The notes under the pieces are model-generated. The model had not been told where the DNA came from and did no database searches. It saw only the letters and a program-made list of their open reading frames with translations. Shown in pieces: positions 14,830-23,694 of a stretch of DNA of 33,144 bases; within the stretch, counting starts at the first letter, position 1, and every line of letters begins with the position of its first letter. The position numbers were made by a program, and so were the translations under genes. Origin of the DNA: Oscillatoriales cyanobacterium (GTDB taxonomy: Bacteria; Cyanobacteriota; Cyanobacteriia; Cyanobacteriales; Microcoleaceae); NCBI GenBank assembly GCA_004292745.1, contig RDXH01000085.1, positions 1 to 33,144 on the forward strand, written 5' to 3'.

Positions 14830-14858
14830 ATACCCGATTTGTTTAACAAGTCGGGTAT
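14830..14858 (+). terminator. Hairpin after the CysO-like gene
   Basis: ATACCCGATTTG (14830-14841) pairs with CAAGTCGGGTAT (14847-14858) with one wobble around a five-base loop, 37 bases after the stop. The following bases are TCATCTCTCTCTTCTC, pyrimidine-rich but not a T-tract. Confidence 0.6.
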
Positions 14859-14917
14859 TCATCTCTCTCTTCTCTTCCTTCGCGTCAAGAGCGCCTTCGC
14901 GGTTAAATCATTCCGAT

Positions 14918-15000
14918 AAGTAAGTCCATGTAATTAAATGCAAAATCCAAATCGCTCAAAAGCTTACTGGCTTGCTATTCTTCCTTCTTCCTTCTACTTA
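14918..15000. repeat. Dispersed repeat, copy 2 (partner at 11719-11850)
   Basis: TAAGTAAGTCCATGTAATT, then AATCGCTCAAAAGCTTACTG, then GCTTGCTATTC and CTTCCTTCTT units, as at 11719-11830. A short plus-strand open frame starting at 14938 is made of this repeat plus the antisense 3' end of rnj, so I do not count it as a gene. Confidence 0.75.
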
Positions 15001-15021
15001 CAACCGGAATTGATATCAGGA

Positions 15022-15082
15022 TTTGATAGAAACAAAACAGAAAGCCACAGGTTGTATCCTGTGGCTTTCTGTTTCTATCAAA
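15022..15082 (-). terminator. Strong inverted repeat directly after rnj
   Basis: Arms at 15022-15051 and 15058-15082: CAGAAAGCCACAGG pairs perfectly with CCTGTGGCTTTCTG, and TTTGATAGAAA with TTTCTATCAAA beyond a four-base bulge. The structure abuts the rnj stop codon (15083-15085). On the minus strand the second arm ends in T-rich TTTCTGTTTTG, so it is a good terminator for asd-dapA-rnj. Confidence 0.8.
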
Positions 15083-16948
15083 CTAAGAAACTACGGAGGC
15101 TACTTTTGCAGCAGTCCGAGGACGCCGACGACCTGTTACTTTATTTACAGGGGCTGGTACTGGCGATGGTACTGAAGATGCTAGTTTAGGTGCTTCAATG
15201 GAAAGCTGTTTTTGCACAGTTTCCGATCGCACTGCTTCTTCAGGAATTTGCATCAGGAATACCAGCATGGGATTGCTTTGCAATTCCCGTCGCAGCACTC
15301 GCGCAATTGCTTTTTCTATTTGTGTTTGCACTCCTACCCAGTCCACATCAACTTGTGAGTCAGCATTCGCCGCAGGTTTGACAAATTCTGACCAACGATC
15401 GCTCAAAATTGTTTCAATGGTTTGAGTGATTAGTCCGATCACCTCGGTGCGATCGGCTGATGTCACTACACCTTTCAAGTGTACTTCCGGCTTGGCGACT
15501 AATTTGCCTTCCCAGTTCAAAGCCGCCGCTACTGTTACCGCCCCATCTCCGGCTAACTGTTGGCGTTCCTTAAGGACGTTTGCTTTGACTACTCCCGATC
15601 GCGAAGAGTCTACCAATTCAATTCCTGAAGGCACTTTACCACCCACTCGCATCGAATTTTCGGTCAACTCTACCACATCACCGTTGTCAATAATCACCAT
15701 ATTGCTAGCGGGAATGCCCATGCTTTGAGCTGTTTTTGAGTGCTGCACCAACATCCGGTGTTCCCCGTGCACGGGTAAGAAGAATTTGGGACGAGTCATG
15801 TTAATCATTAACTTTTGGTCTTCTTGACAACCGTGTCCCGAAACGTGAATTCCCTTGTCGCGCCCGTAAACTACATTTGCGCCCAGCATCATCAATTTGT
15901 CGATCGTATTTACCACTGCGATCGTATTTCCCGGAATTGGGTTAGCAGAGAAGATGACTGTATCGCCTTTTCTGATTTTCAGTTCGTGATGTTCCCCGTT
16001 AGCAATCCGAGTCATCGCCGCCATCGGTTCGCCTTGGGAACCTGTGGTTAAAATCAGTACCTTGTCATCTGGTAAATTGCGAATTTCTTTCAGGGGTTTG
16101 AAGATACTATCTTCGCATTTGATGTAGCCTAGATTGCGGCAGTGAGCGATGACATTCAGCATCGATCGACCAACTACTCCTACATACCGATTGTTTTTCT
16201 TAGCTAGTTCTAAAACTATTTGCAATCGGTGTACCGAAGAAGCAAACGTCGTCACCATTACTCGTCCCGTCGCTTGAGCTATAATTCTGTCTAAATTCGG
16301 ATAAACAGAACGTTCTGAAGCCGTAAAACCTGGAACTTCCGAGTTAGTGGAATCGCTAATCAAGCACAGCACGCCTTTTTCGCCATACTCCGCCAATTTT
16401 TGGAAGTCAAAATGCTCGCCGTCTACAGGAGTGTGGTCAATTTTAAAGTCTCCAGTGTGGATCAAAATTCCCACTGGGGTGTGAATCGCCACTGTGAAAC
16501 TGTCGGCCATTGAGTGAGTGTTGCGAATATATTCGACTAAGAAATTCTTGCCAATTCTCACCATATCGCGAGGCCTAACTGTCCTCAATTCTGTGCGGTG
16601 AGACACTCCGGCTTCCTCTAGTTTTCCTGCTAGCAAAGCCATAGCCAAACGCGGCCCGTAAATCACCGGAATTTCAAATTGTTTGAGGTGATAAGGGATA
16701 CCACCGATGTGGTCTTCGTGACCGTGAGTCACGATCATACCTTTAATTTTGTGGCTGTTTTCCCGCAGGTAAGTCATGTCTGGTAGGACAATATTTACCC
16801 CGTGCATTCCATCTGTCGGGAATGCTAAACCTGCATCCAAAAGAATTATTTCGTCTCCGTACTCGAATACACAAGTATTTTTACCGATTTCGTGGAGCCC
16901 GCCGAGGGGAATAACTTTTAGAGCCTGTCCAGTTGTATTTTTGATCAT
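15083..16948 (-). CDS. rnj: Ribonuclease J
   Basis: 621 aa, within the family's usual 550-640. RNase J is a metallo-beta-lactamase-fold enzyme combining endonuclease and 5'-3' exonuclease activity in RNA decay and maturation. The zinc motif is H75-G-H77-E-D79-H80, with the further ligand in IHTGDFKIDH and the beta-CASP part VTTFASSVHR. VSGHGCQED and PVHGEHRM are also visible. Residues ~560-621 form a Pro/Ala-rich and basic tail (RRRPRTAAK), a variable extension in cyanobacteria. The gene is third after asd and dapA, with 268 bp of repeat-rich spacer before it, so it may also have its own promoter. Confidence 0.95.
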   Translation of the reverse strand: MIKNTTGQALKVIPLGGLHEIGKNTCVFEYGDEIILLDAGLAFPTDGMHGVNIVLPDMTYLRENSHKIKGMIVTHGHEDHIGGIPYHLKQFEIPVIYGPRLAMALLAGKLEEAGVSHRTELRTVRPRDMVRIGKNFLVEYIRNTHSMADSFTVAIHTPVGILIHTGDFKIDHTPVDGEHFDFQKLAEYGEKGVLCLISDSTNSEVPGFTASERSVYPNLDRIIAQATGRVMVTTFASSVHRLQIVLELAKKNNRYVGVVGRSMLNVIAHCRNLGYIKCEDSIFKPLKEIRNLPDDKVLILTTGSQGEPMAAMTRIANGEHHELKIRKGDTVIFSANPIPGNTIAVVNTIDKLMMLGANVVYGRDKGIHVSGHGCQEDQKLMINMTRPKFFLPVHGEHRMLVQHSKTAQSMGIPASNMVIIDNGDVVELTENSMRVGGKVPSGIELVDSSRSGVVKANVLKERQQLAGDGAVTVAAALNWEGKLVAKPEVHLKGVVTSADRTEVIGLITQTIETILSDRWSEFVKPAANADSQVDVDWVGVQTQIEKAIARVLRRELQSNPMLVFLMQIPEEAVRSETVQKQLSIEAPKLASSVPSPVPAPVNKVTGRRRPRTAAKVASVVS

Positions 16949-17216
16949 GCGTATCCTTTGTTAGTTTTTTGTTATTTGTCTGTTGACTGTTGTCTGTTGT
17001 CTTGTGTTTTTTTTCTGCTGTTTGTTGATGTGGGATATTTTTTCCATGATATTTGTGGAAAAATCTGCTGCGGGTTTTACTCTCCCGTACAGTCAGTTGT
17101 CTTGGGTCTTCAATCACCAATTCTTAGTTGTCAGCTAATAACTCATAGCTAATGACTAATGATTAATGACTAATCACAACCAATATTTAGTTTTCAGAAA
17201 ACTCGTTCTCGCCTCT
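16949..17216. repeat. Repeat-rich spacer between dapA and rnj
   Basis: 16965-17030 (on the plus strand) consists of TTGTTATTTGTCTGTTGACT-like heptamer derivatives, and 17125-17180 has CTAATGACTAATGATTAATG-type units related to the thrC spacer. It should hold the rnj leader. No gene is seen. Confidence 0.6.
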
Positions 17217-18110
17217 CTAGCTAGCTGATATCTGTGCTAACTGACTCAGTGCGTCCTTTAATTTTTGAGTCACCTCAACGGGCGGATCGCACAGGGGCGG
17301 ACGGGTGGAACCTACATCCCAGCCTTGAAGTTTAAGAGCTGTCTTAACTGGAATCGGATTTGTGGTGAGAAAAAGAGCTTTAAACAAGTCAAATAGTTGC
17401 AAGTGAATCTGGGTAGCGACTTGAACTTGGCCCTTCTCAAAAGCTTCGATCATCTGTTGTAGTTGCTCTCCTACCAGGTGGCTGGCTACGCTAACTACAC
17501 CCGATGCTCCTACCGCCAGCATCGGTAATGTTAGGGAATCATCTCCAGAATAGATGGCAAATTCAGGGGATGTCAAGCGTCTAATTTGGCTGGCTTGATC
17601 TAAGTTGCCACTTGCTTCTTTTACTGCTACAATGTTCGGAATTTCTGCCAATTGAGCCACTGTTTCCGGCAACATATTTTGGCCAGTGCGACCGGGGATG
17701 TTATATAACATTATAGGCAATTCTGGAGCAGATTGCGCGATCGCCCGAAAATGATTGTACAAACCTTCTTGTGGCGGTTTGTTGTAATAGGGCACCACCT
17801 GCAAGCAACCGTCTAAACCGAGTTTAGCTGCTTTTTGTGTTGCTTCGATCGCCTCGCGAGTTGAATTCGATCCCGCTCCTGCTATGACTTTTGCTTTACC
17901 TGCTACCGCCTGCTGCACCACCTGAAATAACTCGTACTCCTCATCCCAAGTCATCGTGGGAGATTCGCCCGTTGTTCCGCACACTACCAAGCTATCCGTA
18001 CCGCGATCGGCTAAATACACCGCCAACTGCTCTGCTACCGCATAGTTAACGCTGCCGTCTTCCTTAAACGGCGTAATCATTGCAGTCAGAACCCGTCCAA
18101 ACTTTACCAC
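17217..18110 (-). CDS. dapA: 4-Hydroxy-tetrahydrodipicolinate synthase
   Basis: 297 aa. DapA condenses pyruvate with aspartate semialdehyde in the lysine/diaminopimelate pathway. The Schiff-base lysine is K164 (VAVKEASGN). Y136 (LYNIPGRTG) and T46-T47 in CGTTGES complete the catalytic site, and R141 is the semialdehyde-binding arginine. It lies 45 bp after asd, which makes its substrate, so the two form a metabolic operon. The same asd-dapA-rnj order is known in other cyanobacteria such as Synechocystis. Confidence 0.95.
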   Translation of the reverse strand: MVKFGRVLTAMITPFKEDGSVNYAVAEQLAVYLADRGTDSLVVCGTTGESPTMTWDEEYELFQVVQQAVAGKAKVIAGAGSNSTREAIEATQKAAKLGLDGCLQVVPYYNKPPQEGLYNHFRAIAQSAPELPIMLYNIPGRTGQNMLPETVAQLAEIPNIVAVKEASGNLDQASQIRRLTSPEFAIYSGDDSLTLPMLAVGASGVVSVASHLVGEQLQQMIEAFEKGQVQVATQIHLQLFDLFKALFLTTNPIPVKTALKLQGWDVGSTRPPLCDPPVEVTQKLKDALSQLAQISAS

Positions 18111-18155
18111 ACTTTCTCCGATTTTAGACCCTCTTACCTATGGGGATAGTTCCCG

Positions 18156-19214
18156 CTACTTAGAAACCGCCGCCCGCTGGGTTTGCAGTAATTTTTTTGT
18201 GGCGAGCAACTCGGCTATCTGCACTGCATTTAAAGCCGCCCCTTTGCGAATTTGATCGCCACTTAGCCACATTTCCAACCCGCAGGGGTGAGAAATATCT
18301 TGGCGTATCCTGCCTACCAACACCTCATCCTTACCGCTAGCCTCTGCGGGCATCGGGAAATAATTCGCTTGCCAGTCTTGTACCAGCTTAACCCCTTTTG
18401 CCTGCTTTAAAATGTCTCTAGCCTCGATCGCACTAAAAGGCTCTGCAAATTCTAGATTAATCGCTTCCGAATGGGCCCGGAGTACGGGAACCCGAATACA
18501 AGTTGCAGAAATTTTGATTTCTTCAGTCCCAAATATTTTCCGAGTTTCGTTCACCATTTTCATCTCTTCCTCACAGTACCCCAACTCGTTAATCGCGGTG
18601 TTGTGCGGAAACAAATTAAATGCTAAGGGGTAGGGAAATATCTCCGTTTTGGGTGTTTCTCCCGCCAAAATTGCTCTGGCTTGAGCTTTCATTTCCTCCA
18701 TTGCCCTAGCCCCTGCCCCGCTGGCAGACTGGTAAGTAGCTACAACTATGCGCTTGACTGGTCTCACTTGGTGAAGAGGCCAAACCGCCACTGCCATCAA
18801 AATCGTGGTGCAGTTGGGATTAGCAATGATACCTCGGTGAGACGCCACTGCTTCGGGATTGACTTCGGGAACCACTAGCGGCACCGTCGCATCCATACGG
18901 AAAGCGCTGGAATTGTCTATTACCACTGCTCCGGCTGCTACTGCTTTCGGAGCCCAAAATTTGGAAGTAGACCCACCAGCCGAAGCCAGCACTAGATCTA
19001 CATTATCAAAGGAGCGATCGGATACTGCCTCCACCGATAGCATGGAGCTACCAAAGGGCAATTTTGCACCCGCAGAACGTTCCGAAGCCAGCAGCTTCAA
19101 GTCTGCCAACGGAAAACTGCGACTGTGCAAGAGTTCTAGCAACTCCGCACCGACAGCACCCGTAGCACCTAAAATGGCAACTCGATAGGATTGAGACAAA
19201 TTAGTTTCCTCCAC
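18156..19214 (-). CDS. asd: Aspartate-semialdehyde dehydrogenase
   Basis: 352 aa. It reduces aspartyl phosphate to aspartate semialdehyde with NADPH, the branch-point step for lysine/diaminopimelate and for threonine and methionine (thrC is also in this window). The dinucleotide loop is GATGAVG (15-22), the catalytic cysteine C135 lies in NPNCTT, and the base H248 in RVPVLRAHSE. It is the first gene of the asd-dapA-rnj group, divergent from tig across a 479-bp spacer. Confidence 0.95.
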   Translation of the reverse strand: MEETNLSQSYRVAILGATGAVGAELLELLHSRSFPLADLKLLASERSAGAKLPFGSSMLSVEAVSDRSFDNVDLVLASAGGSTSKFWAPKAVAAGAVVIDNSSAFRMDATVPLVVPEVNPEAVASHRGIIANPNCTTILMAVAVWPLHQVRPVKRIVVATYQSASGAGARAMEEMKAQARAILAGETPKTEIFPYPLAFNLFPHNTAINELGYCEEEMKMVNETRKIFGTEEIKISATCIRVPVLRAHSEAINLEFAEPFSAIEARDILKQAKGVKLVQDWQANYFPMPAEASGKDEVLVGRIRQDISHPCGLEMWLSGDQIRKGAALNAVQIAELLATKKLLQTQRAAVSK

Positions 19215-19693
19215 AAATTAGATTGTAAGCGATCGAAATCTGGAATTTTAATAACCGCAATACTCAATATAAAACTTAATTAATCTTAGGCGACATCAGA
19301 ATCGGTTAGGATGGCAAGGGCGCAGTTAACCGGACTTGCCACTCCAGCCTCACGGCTGCGATCGCATCGTAGCCATCGCTAGTTTAGCAAGGAATGAACT
19401 GCCCTGTGGCCATAACCACAAACAAATAGCCTATTGTTGACTTTGAGACGCTTTTGTGGCGTAGCATTGACGTCTGAAGGCGATACGTGCTATGGTGCTT
19501 CGGCAATTAGTGTGTTGAACCTCCACAAAGTGTTCTGCTCCGCAAAACCTATGCACAACAATGATTGGCAGCCTCGTCAGGTATAGGTGTTTGTAGTTGT
19601 GCCAGTACGATTAAAAGCGTACAAACTTAAAATGCAGGCAAAGTCAGATTTGTATGTATTTTATATCACTATTGTTAAATATCAAAGAAGCCG
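19215..19693. promoter_or_regulatory. Divergent asd/tig promoter region
   Basis: This 479-bp spacer with no convincing gene must contain the promoters of asd (minus) and tig (plus). I see only small structures, such as TGTGG/CCACA near 19405-19420, and no recognisable RNA gene or repeat array. Confidence 0.4.
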
Positions 19694-21112
19694 ATGAAAG
19701 TAACCCAGGAAAAACTTCCAGCTAGCCAAATTGGTCTGGAAATCGAAGTACCATCAGAAAAGTCAAAACAAGCCTACGAGCAAGTAATTAAACAATTTGC
19801 TCGCGAGATTAACATTCCTGGGTTCCGCAAAGGCAAAGTTCCCCGCCAAGTTTTGCTACAGCGCCTAGGTCAAACTCGATTGAAGGCGACGGCTTTGGAA
19901 AACTTGATTAATGACTCCCTACAAAAAGCCCTGGAACAAGAAAAAATTGCAGCCATTGGCACTTTTGAACTCAGCACCGAGTTTGAAGAGTTACTGTCTA
20001 AGTTTGACCCGGAACAGCCATTGACATTCTCAGCTAAGGTTGACGTAGAGCCAGAAGTCAAAATGGGTGAGTACACAGGCTTGCAACTTCAAGCAGAAGA
20101 AGCTAAGTACGATGAGGCTCAAGTAGATGAGGTATTGGCAAAATATCGATCGGACAAAGCAGCTTTAATCCCCGTAGAAGGCCGGCCAGCTCAATTAGGA
20201 GACATGGCTTTGGTTGATTTCTCCGGCAAATTTGCAGATGCGCCAGAAGGCGAAACACCCGCAGAAATTCCCGGCGGTCAAGCAGAAGACTTTCAAGTAG
20301 AATTATCTGAAAATCAGTTTGTACCTGGTTTTATCCAAGGCATGATCGGCATGAATCCGGGAGAAACCAGAGAAGTTTCTGTACAGTTTCCTGACGAGTA
20401 TAGCAGTGAAGAATTAGCCGGAAAACCAGCAGTCTTTACGATTACTCTCAAAGAACTTAAGGAAAAAGAATTGCCGGAGTTGGACGACGATTTCGCCAAA
20501 GAAGTTAGCGAGTTTGAAACCTTAGCCGAACTGCGCGAGTCCCTAGAAACTCGCTTTAAAGGAGACCAAGAGCGCAAAACATCAGGGAATAAAGAAAAAG
20601 CAATATTAGAAGCCCTAGTGGAACTAATAGAAGTGGAAATTCCCGAAACAATGCTCGATCGCGAAGTCGATTTCTTGCTTAATCAACAAGCCACCCAATT
20701 GAAAAATTATGGCATAGACATCAACCAATTGTTTACCGAAGACAATATGGGACCGATGCGGGAACGCTTGCGTCCAGAAGCAACAGACAAAATCAAGCAA
20801 TCTCTAGCTCTAGCAGAAATCGCCAAGCTGGAATCTTTGTCTGTCGAACAAGCAGAAATCACAGCAGAAGTAGCCAAAGTCAGACAGCAGTTTCCCAAAG
20901 GAAATTTTGACCCCGAAAGGTTGCAAGAATTCGTCCGAGAAGACTTGCTCAAACAAAAAACCCTCACTTGGTTGGAAGAACATGGGACGATCGAACTCGT
21001 ACCTGAAGGTTCTCTGACTCCCGCAGTAGATGAATCTGATGATGATGCAGATGATGCAGAAACTTCAGAAGCATCCACAACTGTTGAAGTTGAAGTTGTA
21101 GGGGAAGAGTAA
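19694..21112 (+). CDS. tig: Trigger factor
   Basis: 472 aa. This ribosome-bound chaperone and peptidyl-prolyl isomerase binds nascent chains at the exit tunnel. The N-terminal ribosome-binding domain shows the signature GFRKGKVPRQ (residues ~44-53). The FKBP-type domain lies at about 160-260 (GDMALVDFSGKF, FVPGFIQGMIGMNPGE), and the C-terminal helical cradle continues to ~440. The last ~25 residues are an acidic tail (DESDDDADDAETSEAS) typical of cyanobacterial versions. The gene precedes clpP-clpX, a conserved order that links folding of new proteins with their degradation. Confidence 0.96.
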   Translation: MKVTQEKLPASQIGLEIEVPSEKSKQAYEQVIKQFAREINIPGFRKGKVPRQVLLQRLGQTRLKATALENLINDSLQKALEQEKIAAIGTFELSTEFEELLSKFDPEQPLTFSAKVDVEPEVKMGEYTGLQLQAEEAKYDEAQVDEVLAKYRSDKAALIPVEGRPAQLGDMALVDFSGKFADAPEGETPAEIPGGQAEDFQVELSENQFVPGFIQGMIGMNPGETREVSVQFPDEYSSEELAGKPAVFTITLKELKEKELPELDDDFAKEVSEFETLAELRESLETRFKGDQERKTSGNKEKAILEALVELIEVEIPETMLDREVDFLLNQQATQLKNYGIDINQLFTEDNMGPMRERLRPEATDKIKQSLALAEIAKLESLSVEQAEITAEVAKVRQQFPKGNFDPERLQEFVREDLLKQKTLTWLEEHGTIELVPEGSLTPAVDESDDDADDAETSEASTTVEVEVVGEE

Positions 21113-21130
21113 GAGCGAGAATTAAAGTAG

Positions 21131-21369
21131 TAGGGACACTCCAGGAGCCCATAGGTGTCAACTTAACGTTAAACCCAGTCACAGATTGCTGTTTGACCAT
21201 TAAGCCTAGATCCCCCCTAGCCCCCCGATCGAAGGGGGGGATAAGAGTTCGATCTTTCGTCCCCGCAACGATTCGGGGGATGCGAGGGGGATCTAGACTT
21301 AGGTAAAAGCGAGAGATACCAAGGGTTTCAGGCTTAAGTTGACACCAATGGGCTCCTGGAGTGTCCCTA
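21131..21369. mobile_element. MITE-like element with 36-bp terminal inverted repeats and TA ends
   Basis: The left end (21131-21166, beginning TAGGGACACTCC) and right end (21334-21369, ending GGAGTGTCCCTA) are inverted copies matching at 35 of 36 positions. Both are bounded by TA, the target duplicated by IS630/Tc1-mariner-type transposases. The interior also pairs: CCTAGATCCCCC near 21206 with GGGGGATCTAGA near 21285, so the whole 239 bp can fold into one hairpin. It has no coding capacity, so movement would depend on a transposase elsewhere. It sits between tig and clpP and could terminate or attenuate read-through. Confidence 0.75.
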
Positions 21370-21477
21370 GGGCGGGGATCGATAGGCGGGGCTCTGAAGT
21401 TAGATCGCATTTTACGTTTAATTAGAGCGACCTACTGATCGACTCCGGTTAAATAGTCACAATACTTGGGATCGACC

Positions 21478-21535
21478 ATGCCCAATGCCCCATGCCCAAT
21501 GCCCCATGCCCCATGCCCCATGCCCAATCTCCCAA
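21478..21535. repeat. CATGCCC heptamer array upstream of clpP
   Basis: Units of CATGCCC with variants CAATGCCC and CAATCTCC occupy the stretch about 100 bp before clpP. It is the reverse complement of the GGGCATG array at 12580-12677, but more diverged. Confidence 0.85.
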
Positions 21536-21630
21536 TCTCTGTCTAGAAGAGGCATAATAGTTAAAAGCTGGCGGCTTAATTTCAAGCTTTCATCAGCCGT
21601 AAAAAGTCTATAATCCTTGACTGGTGTCTT

Positions 21631-22320
21631 ATGGTTGTATCTCAATCTTCCAACTACCTAATTACAAGCTCTAACAATTTTGAGGTCAGCGACCACCCCA
21701 GCAACGTAGTCCCAATGGTACTCGAACAGTCGGGGATGGGCGAGCGAGCCTTTGATATTTACTCGCGCTTGCTGCGGGAGCGCATTGTGTTTTTAGGAAC
21801 CCCTGTAACTGACGAAGTGGCAGATTCCATAGTGGCTCAGCTACTGTTTCTAGACGCCGAAGATCCAGAAAAAGACATTCAAATGTACATAAATTCCCCC
21901 GGTGGTTCGGTGACGGCCGGCATGGCAATTTATGACACAATGCAACAAATCCGCCCGGATGTGGTGACAATTTGTTATGGTTTAGCAGCAAGTATGGGTG
22001 CATTTCTGTTGACAGCGGGAGCCGCGGGCAAACGGATGTCTCTGCCCAGTTCGAGAATTATGATTCACCAGCCCCTGGGTGGTGCCCAAGGTCAAGCAGT
22101 AGATATTGAGATTCAAGCCAAAGAAATCCTTTATCATAAGCGTAAGCTGAATGAACTGTTAGCGCACCACACAGGTCAACCGATCGATAAATTAGAGGCA
22201 GATACCGATCGCGACTTTTTCATGTCAGCGGCAGAAGCCAAAGATTACGGATTGGTCGATAAAGTCATAGCTAAGGAAAACCTTCCGGCGGCGGGAGAGA
22301 ATGTCAGTGCACTGAATTAA
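21631..22320 (+). CDS. clpP: ATP-dependent Clp protease proteolytic subunit (ClpP)
   Basis: 229 aa. This serine protease ring subunit has the catalytic triad S121 ([11 protein letters not shown]), H146 (IMIHQPLGG) and D195 (TDRDFFM). The first ~28 residues form an extension or propeptide, and a second possible start is the Met at residue 29. Cyanobacteria encode several ClpP paralogues; the one coupled to clpX is ClpP2 in Synechococcus elongatus, so this is probably its orthologue. clpX follows after nine bases, giving a clpP-clpX operon. The promoter probably lies in the spacer containing the heptamer array and the MITE-like element. Confidence 0.95.
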   Translation: MVVSQSSNYLITSSNNFEVSDHPSNVVPMVLEQSGMGERAFDIYSRLLRERIVFLGTPVTDEVADSIVAQLLFLDAEDPEKDIQMYINSPGGSVTAGMAIYDTMQQIRPDVVTICYGLAASMGAFLLTAGAAGKRMSLPSSRIMIHQPLGGAQGQAVDIEIQAKEILYHKRKLNELLAHHTGQPIDKLEADTDRDFFMSAAEAKDYGLVDKVIAKENLPAAGENVSALN

Positions 22321-22329
22321 GAGGCTGTT

Positions 22330-23676
22330 ATGTCTAAATACGACTCCCATCTAAAATGTTCCTTTTGTGGCAAGTCTCAAGAGCAGGTACGCAAGTTGAT
22401 CGCAGGCCCAGCAGTATATATCTGCGATGAATGTGTTGACTTGTGCAATGAAATTTTAGATGAGGAGTTGTTTGACTCCACCGCCGTGCCGGCCGCGACG
22501 GCAGTACCTCCAAAGCCGGAAACCAGCCAAAAGCGTCGCACTACTTCCGGGAAAAGCCTGTCTCTGAGCCAAATTCCCAAGCCGAGGGAAATTAAAAATT
22601 ACCTCGATGAAAATGTGATCGGCCAAGATGAGGCGAAAAAAGTGTTGTCGGTGGCAGTTTATAACCACTACAAGCGTCTCAGTTTTATTCATAGCAAAAA
22701 TAGTGGCAAGCACCCACCGGAAGAAGTAGAACTGCAAAAGTCAAATATTCTGTTAATCGGGCCCACGGGCTGTGGCAAAACGCTGCTGGCTCAGACTTTG
22801 GCAGATATGCTGGATGTACCGTTTGCAGTGGCTGATGCCACGACGCTGACGGAAGCGGGCTACGTTGGGGAAGATGTGGAAAATATTTTGTTGCGCTTGC
22901 TGCAAGTGGCAGATATGGATGTGGAAGAGGCGCAGCGCGGCATCATTTATATTGATGAAATTGACAAAATTGCCCGGAAGAGCGAAAATCCTTCGATTAC
23001 GCGGGATGTGTCGGGGGAAGGCGTGCAGCAGGCGCTGTTGAAAATGCTGGAAGGGACGATCGCCAATGTACCACCTCAAGGCGGGCGCAAGCATCCCTAT
23101 CAAGACTGCATCCAAATTGATACCAGCAATATCATGTTTATTTGCGGTGGCGCTTTTGTCGGTTTGGATAAAGTGGTAGAGCAGAGAACGGGCAAAAAGT
23201 CCATGGGTTTTATTCAGCCGGGAGAAGCTGTGCCGAAGGAAAAGCGGGCCGCCGATGTCCTCAAGCAACTGGAACCGGATGATTTAGTGAAATTTGGGAT
23301 GATTCCTGAGTTTATTGGCCGGGTACCGGTGGCGGCGGTTGTCGATCCTTTGGATGAGGAGACGCTGATGGCGATTTTGACGGAACCGCGCAATGCTTTG
23401 GTTAAGCAGTATCAAAAGCTGCTAAAGATGGATAATGTGCAGTTGGAGTTTAAGGCGGATGCTGTGCGGGCGATCGCCCAGGAAGCATACCGACGCAAAA
23501 CAGGGGCGCGGGCACTCAGGGGAATTGTGGAAGAGTTGATGTTGGATGTCATGTATGAGTTGCCGTCGCGCAAGGATGTCACTCGGTGTATGATTACTAA
23601 GGAAATGGTCGAGAAGCGATCGACTGCTGAGTTATTGGTACTTCCGTCTTCGCTACCAAAACCGGAGTCAGCTTAA
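22330..23676 (+). CDS. clpX: ATP-dependent Clp protease ATP-binding subunit ClpX
   Basis: 448 aa AAA+ unfoldase that delivers substrates to ClpP. The N-terminal zinc-binding domain has C10, C13, C32 and C35. Walker A is GPTGCGKT (144-151) and Walker B IIYIDEID (D209-E210). The ClpP-docking loop reads KSMGF in place of the usual IGF, as expected for a ClpX working with cyanobacterial ClpP. The linker at 51-80 is Ala/Pro-rich. A ribosome binding site (AAGAGG) precedes the ATG, nine bases after clpP. It converges on dnaX with only 18 bases between stop codons and no clear T-tailed terminator. Confidence 0.96.
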   Translation: MSKYDSHLKCSFCGKSQEQVRKLIAGPAVYICDECVDLCNEILDEELFDSTAVPAATAVPPKPETSQKRRTTSGKSLSLSQIPKPREIKNYLDENVIGQDEAKKVLSVAVYNHYKRLSFIHSKNSGKHPPEEVELQKSNILLIGPTGCGKTLLAQTLADMLDVPFAVADATTLTEAGYVGEDVENILLRLLQVADMDVEEAQRGIIYIDEIDKIARKSENPSITRDVSGEGVQQALLKMLEGTIANVPPQGGRKHPYQDCIQIDTSNIMFICGGAFVGLDKVVEQRTGKKSMGFIQPGEAVPKEKRAADVLKQLEPDDLVKFGMIPEFIGRVPVAAVVDPLDEETLMAILTEPRNALVKQYQKLLKMDNVQLEFKADAVRAIAQEAYRRKTGARALRGIVEELMLDVMYELPSRKDVTRCMITKEMVEKRSTAELLVLPSSLPKPESA

Positions 23677-23694
23677 AAGTTTTTGTATTGTCAA

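Noticed and set aside
20964-21410. 148-codon minus-strand open frame over the tig 3' end and the MITE-like element
   Set aside because: It crosses the antisense of the tig acidic tail and a low-complexity inverted repeat; no domain is seen, and its His/Leu-rich composition comes from the repeat bases.
22456-23268. Minus-strand frames antisense to clpX, including one of 171 codons
   Set aside because: Antisense shadows of a well-conserved gene, without their own signals.
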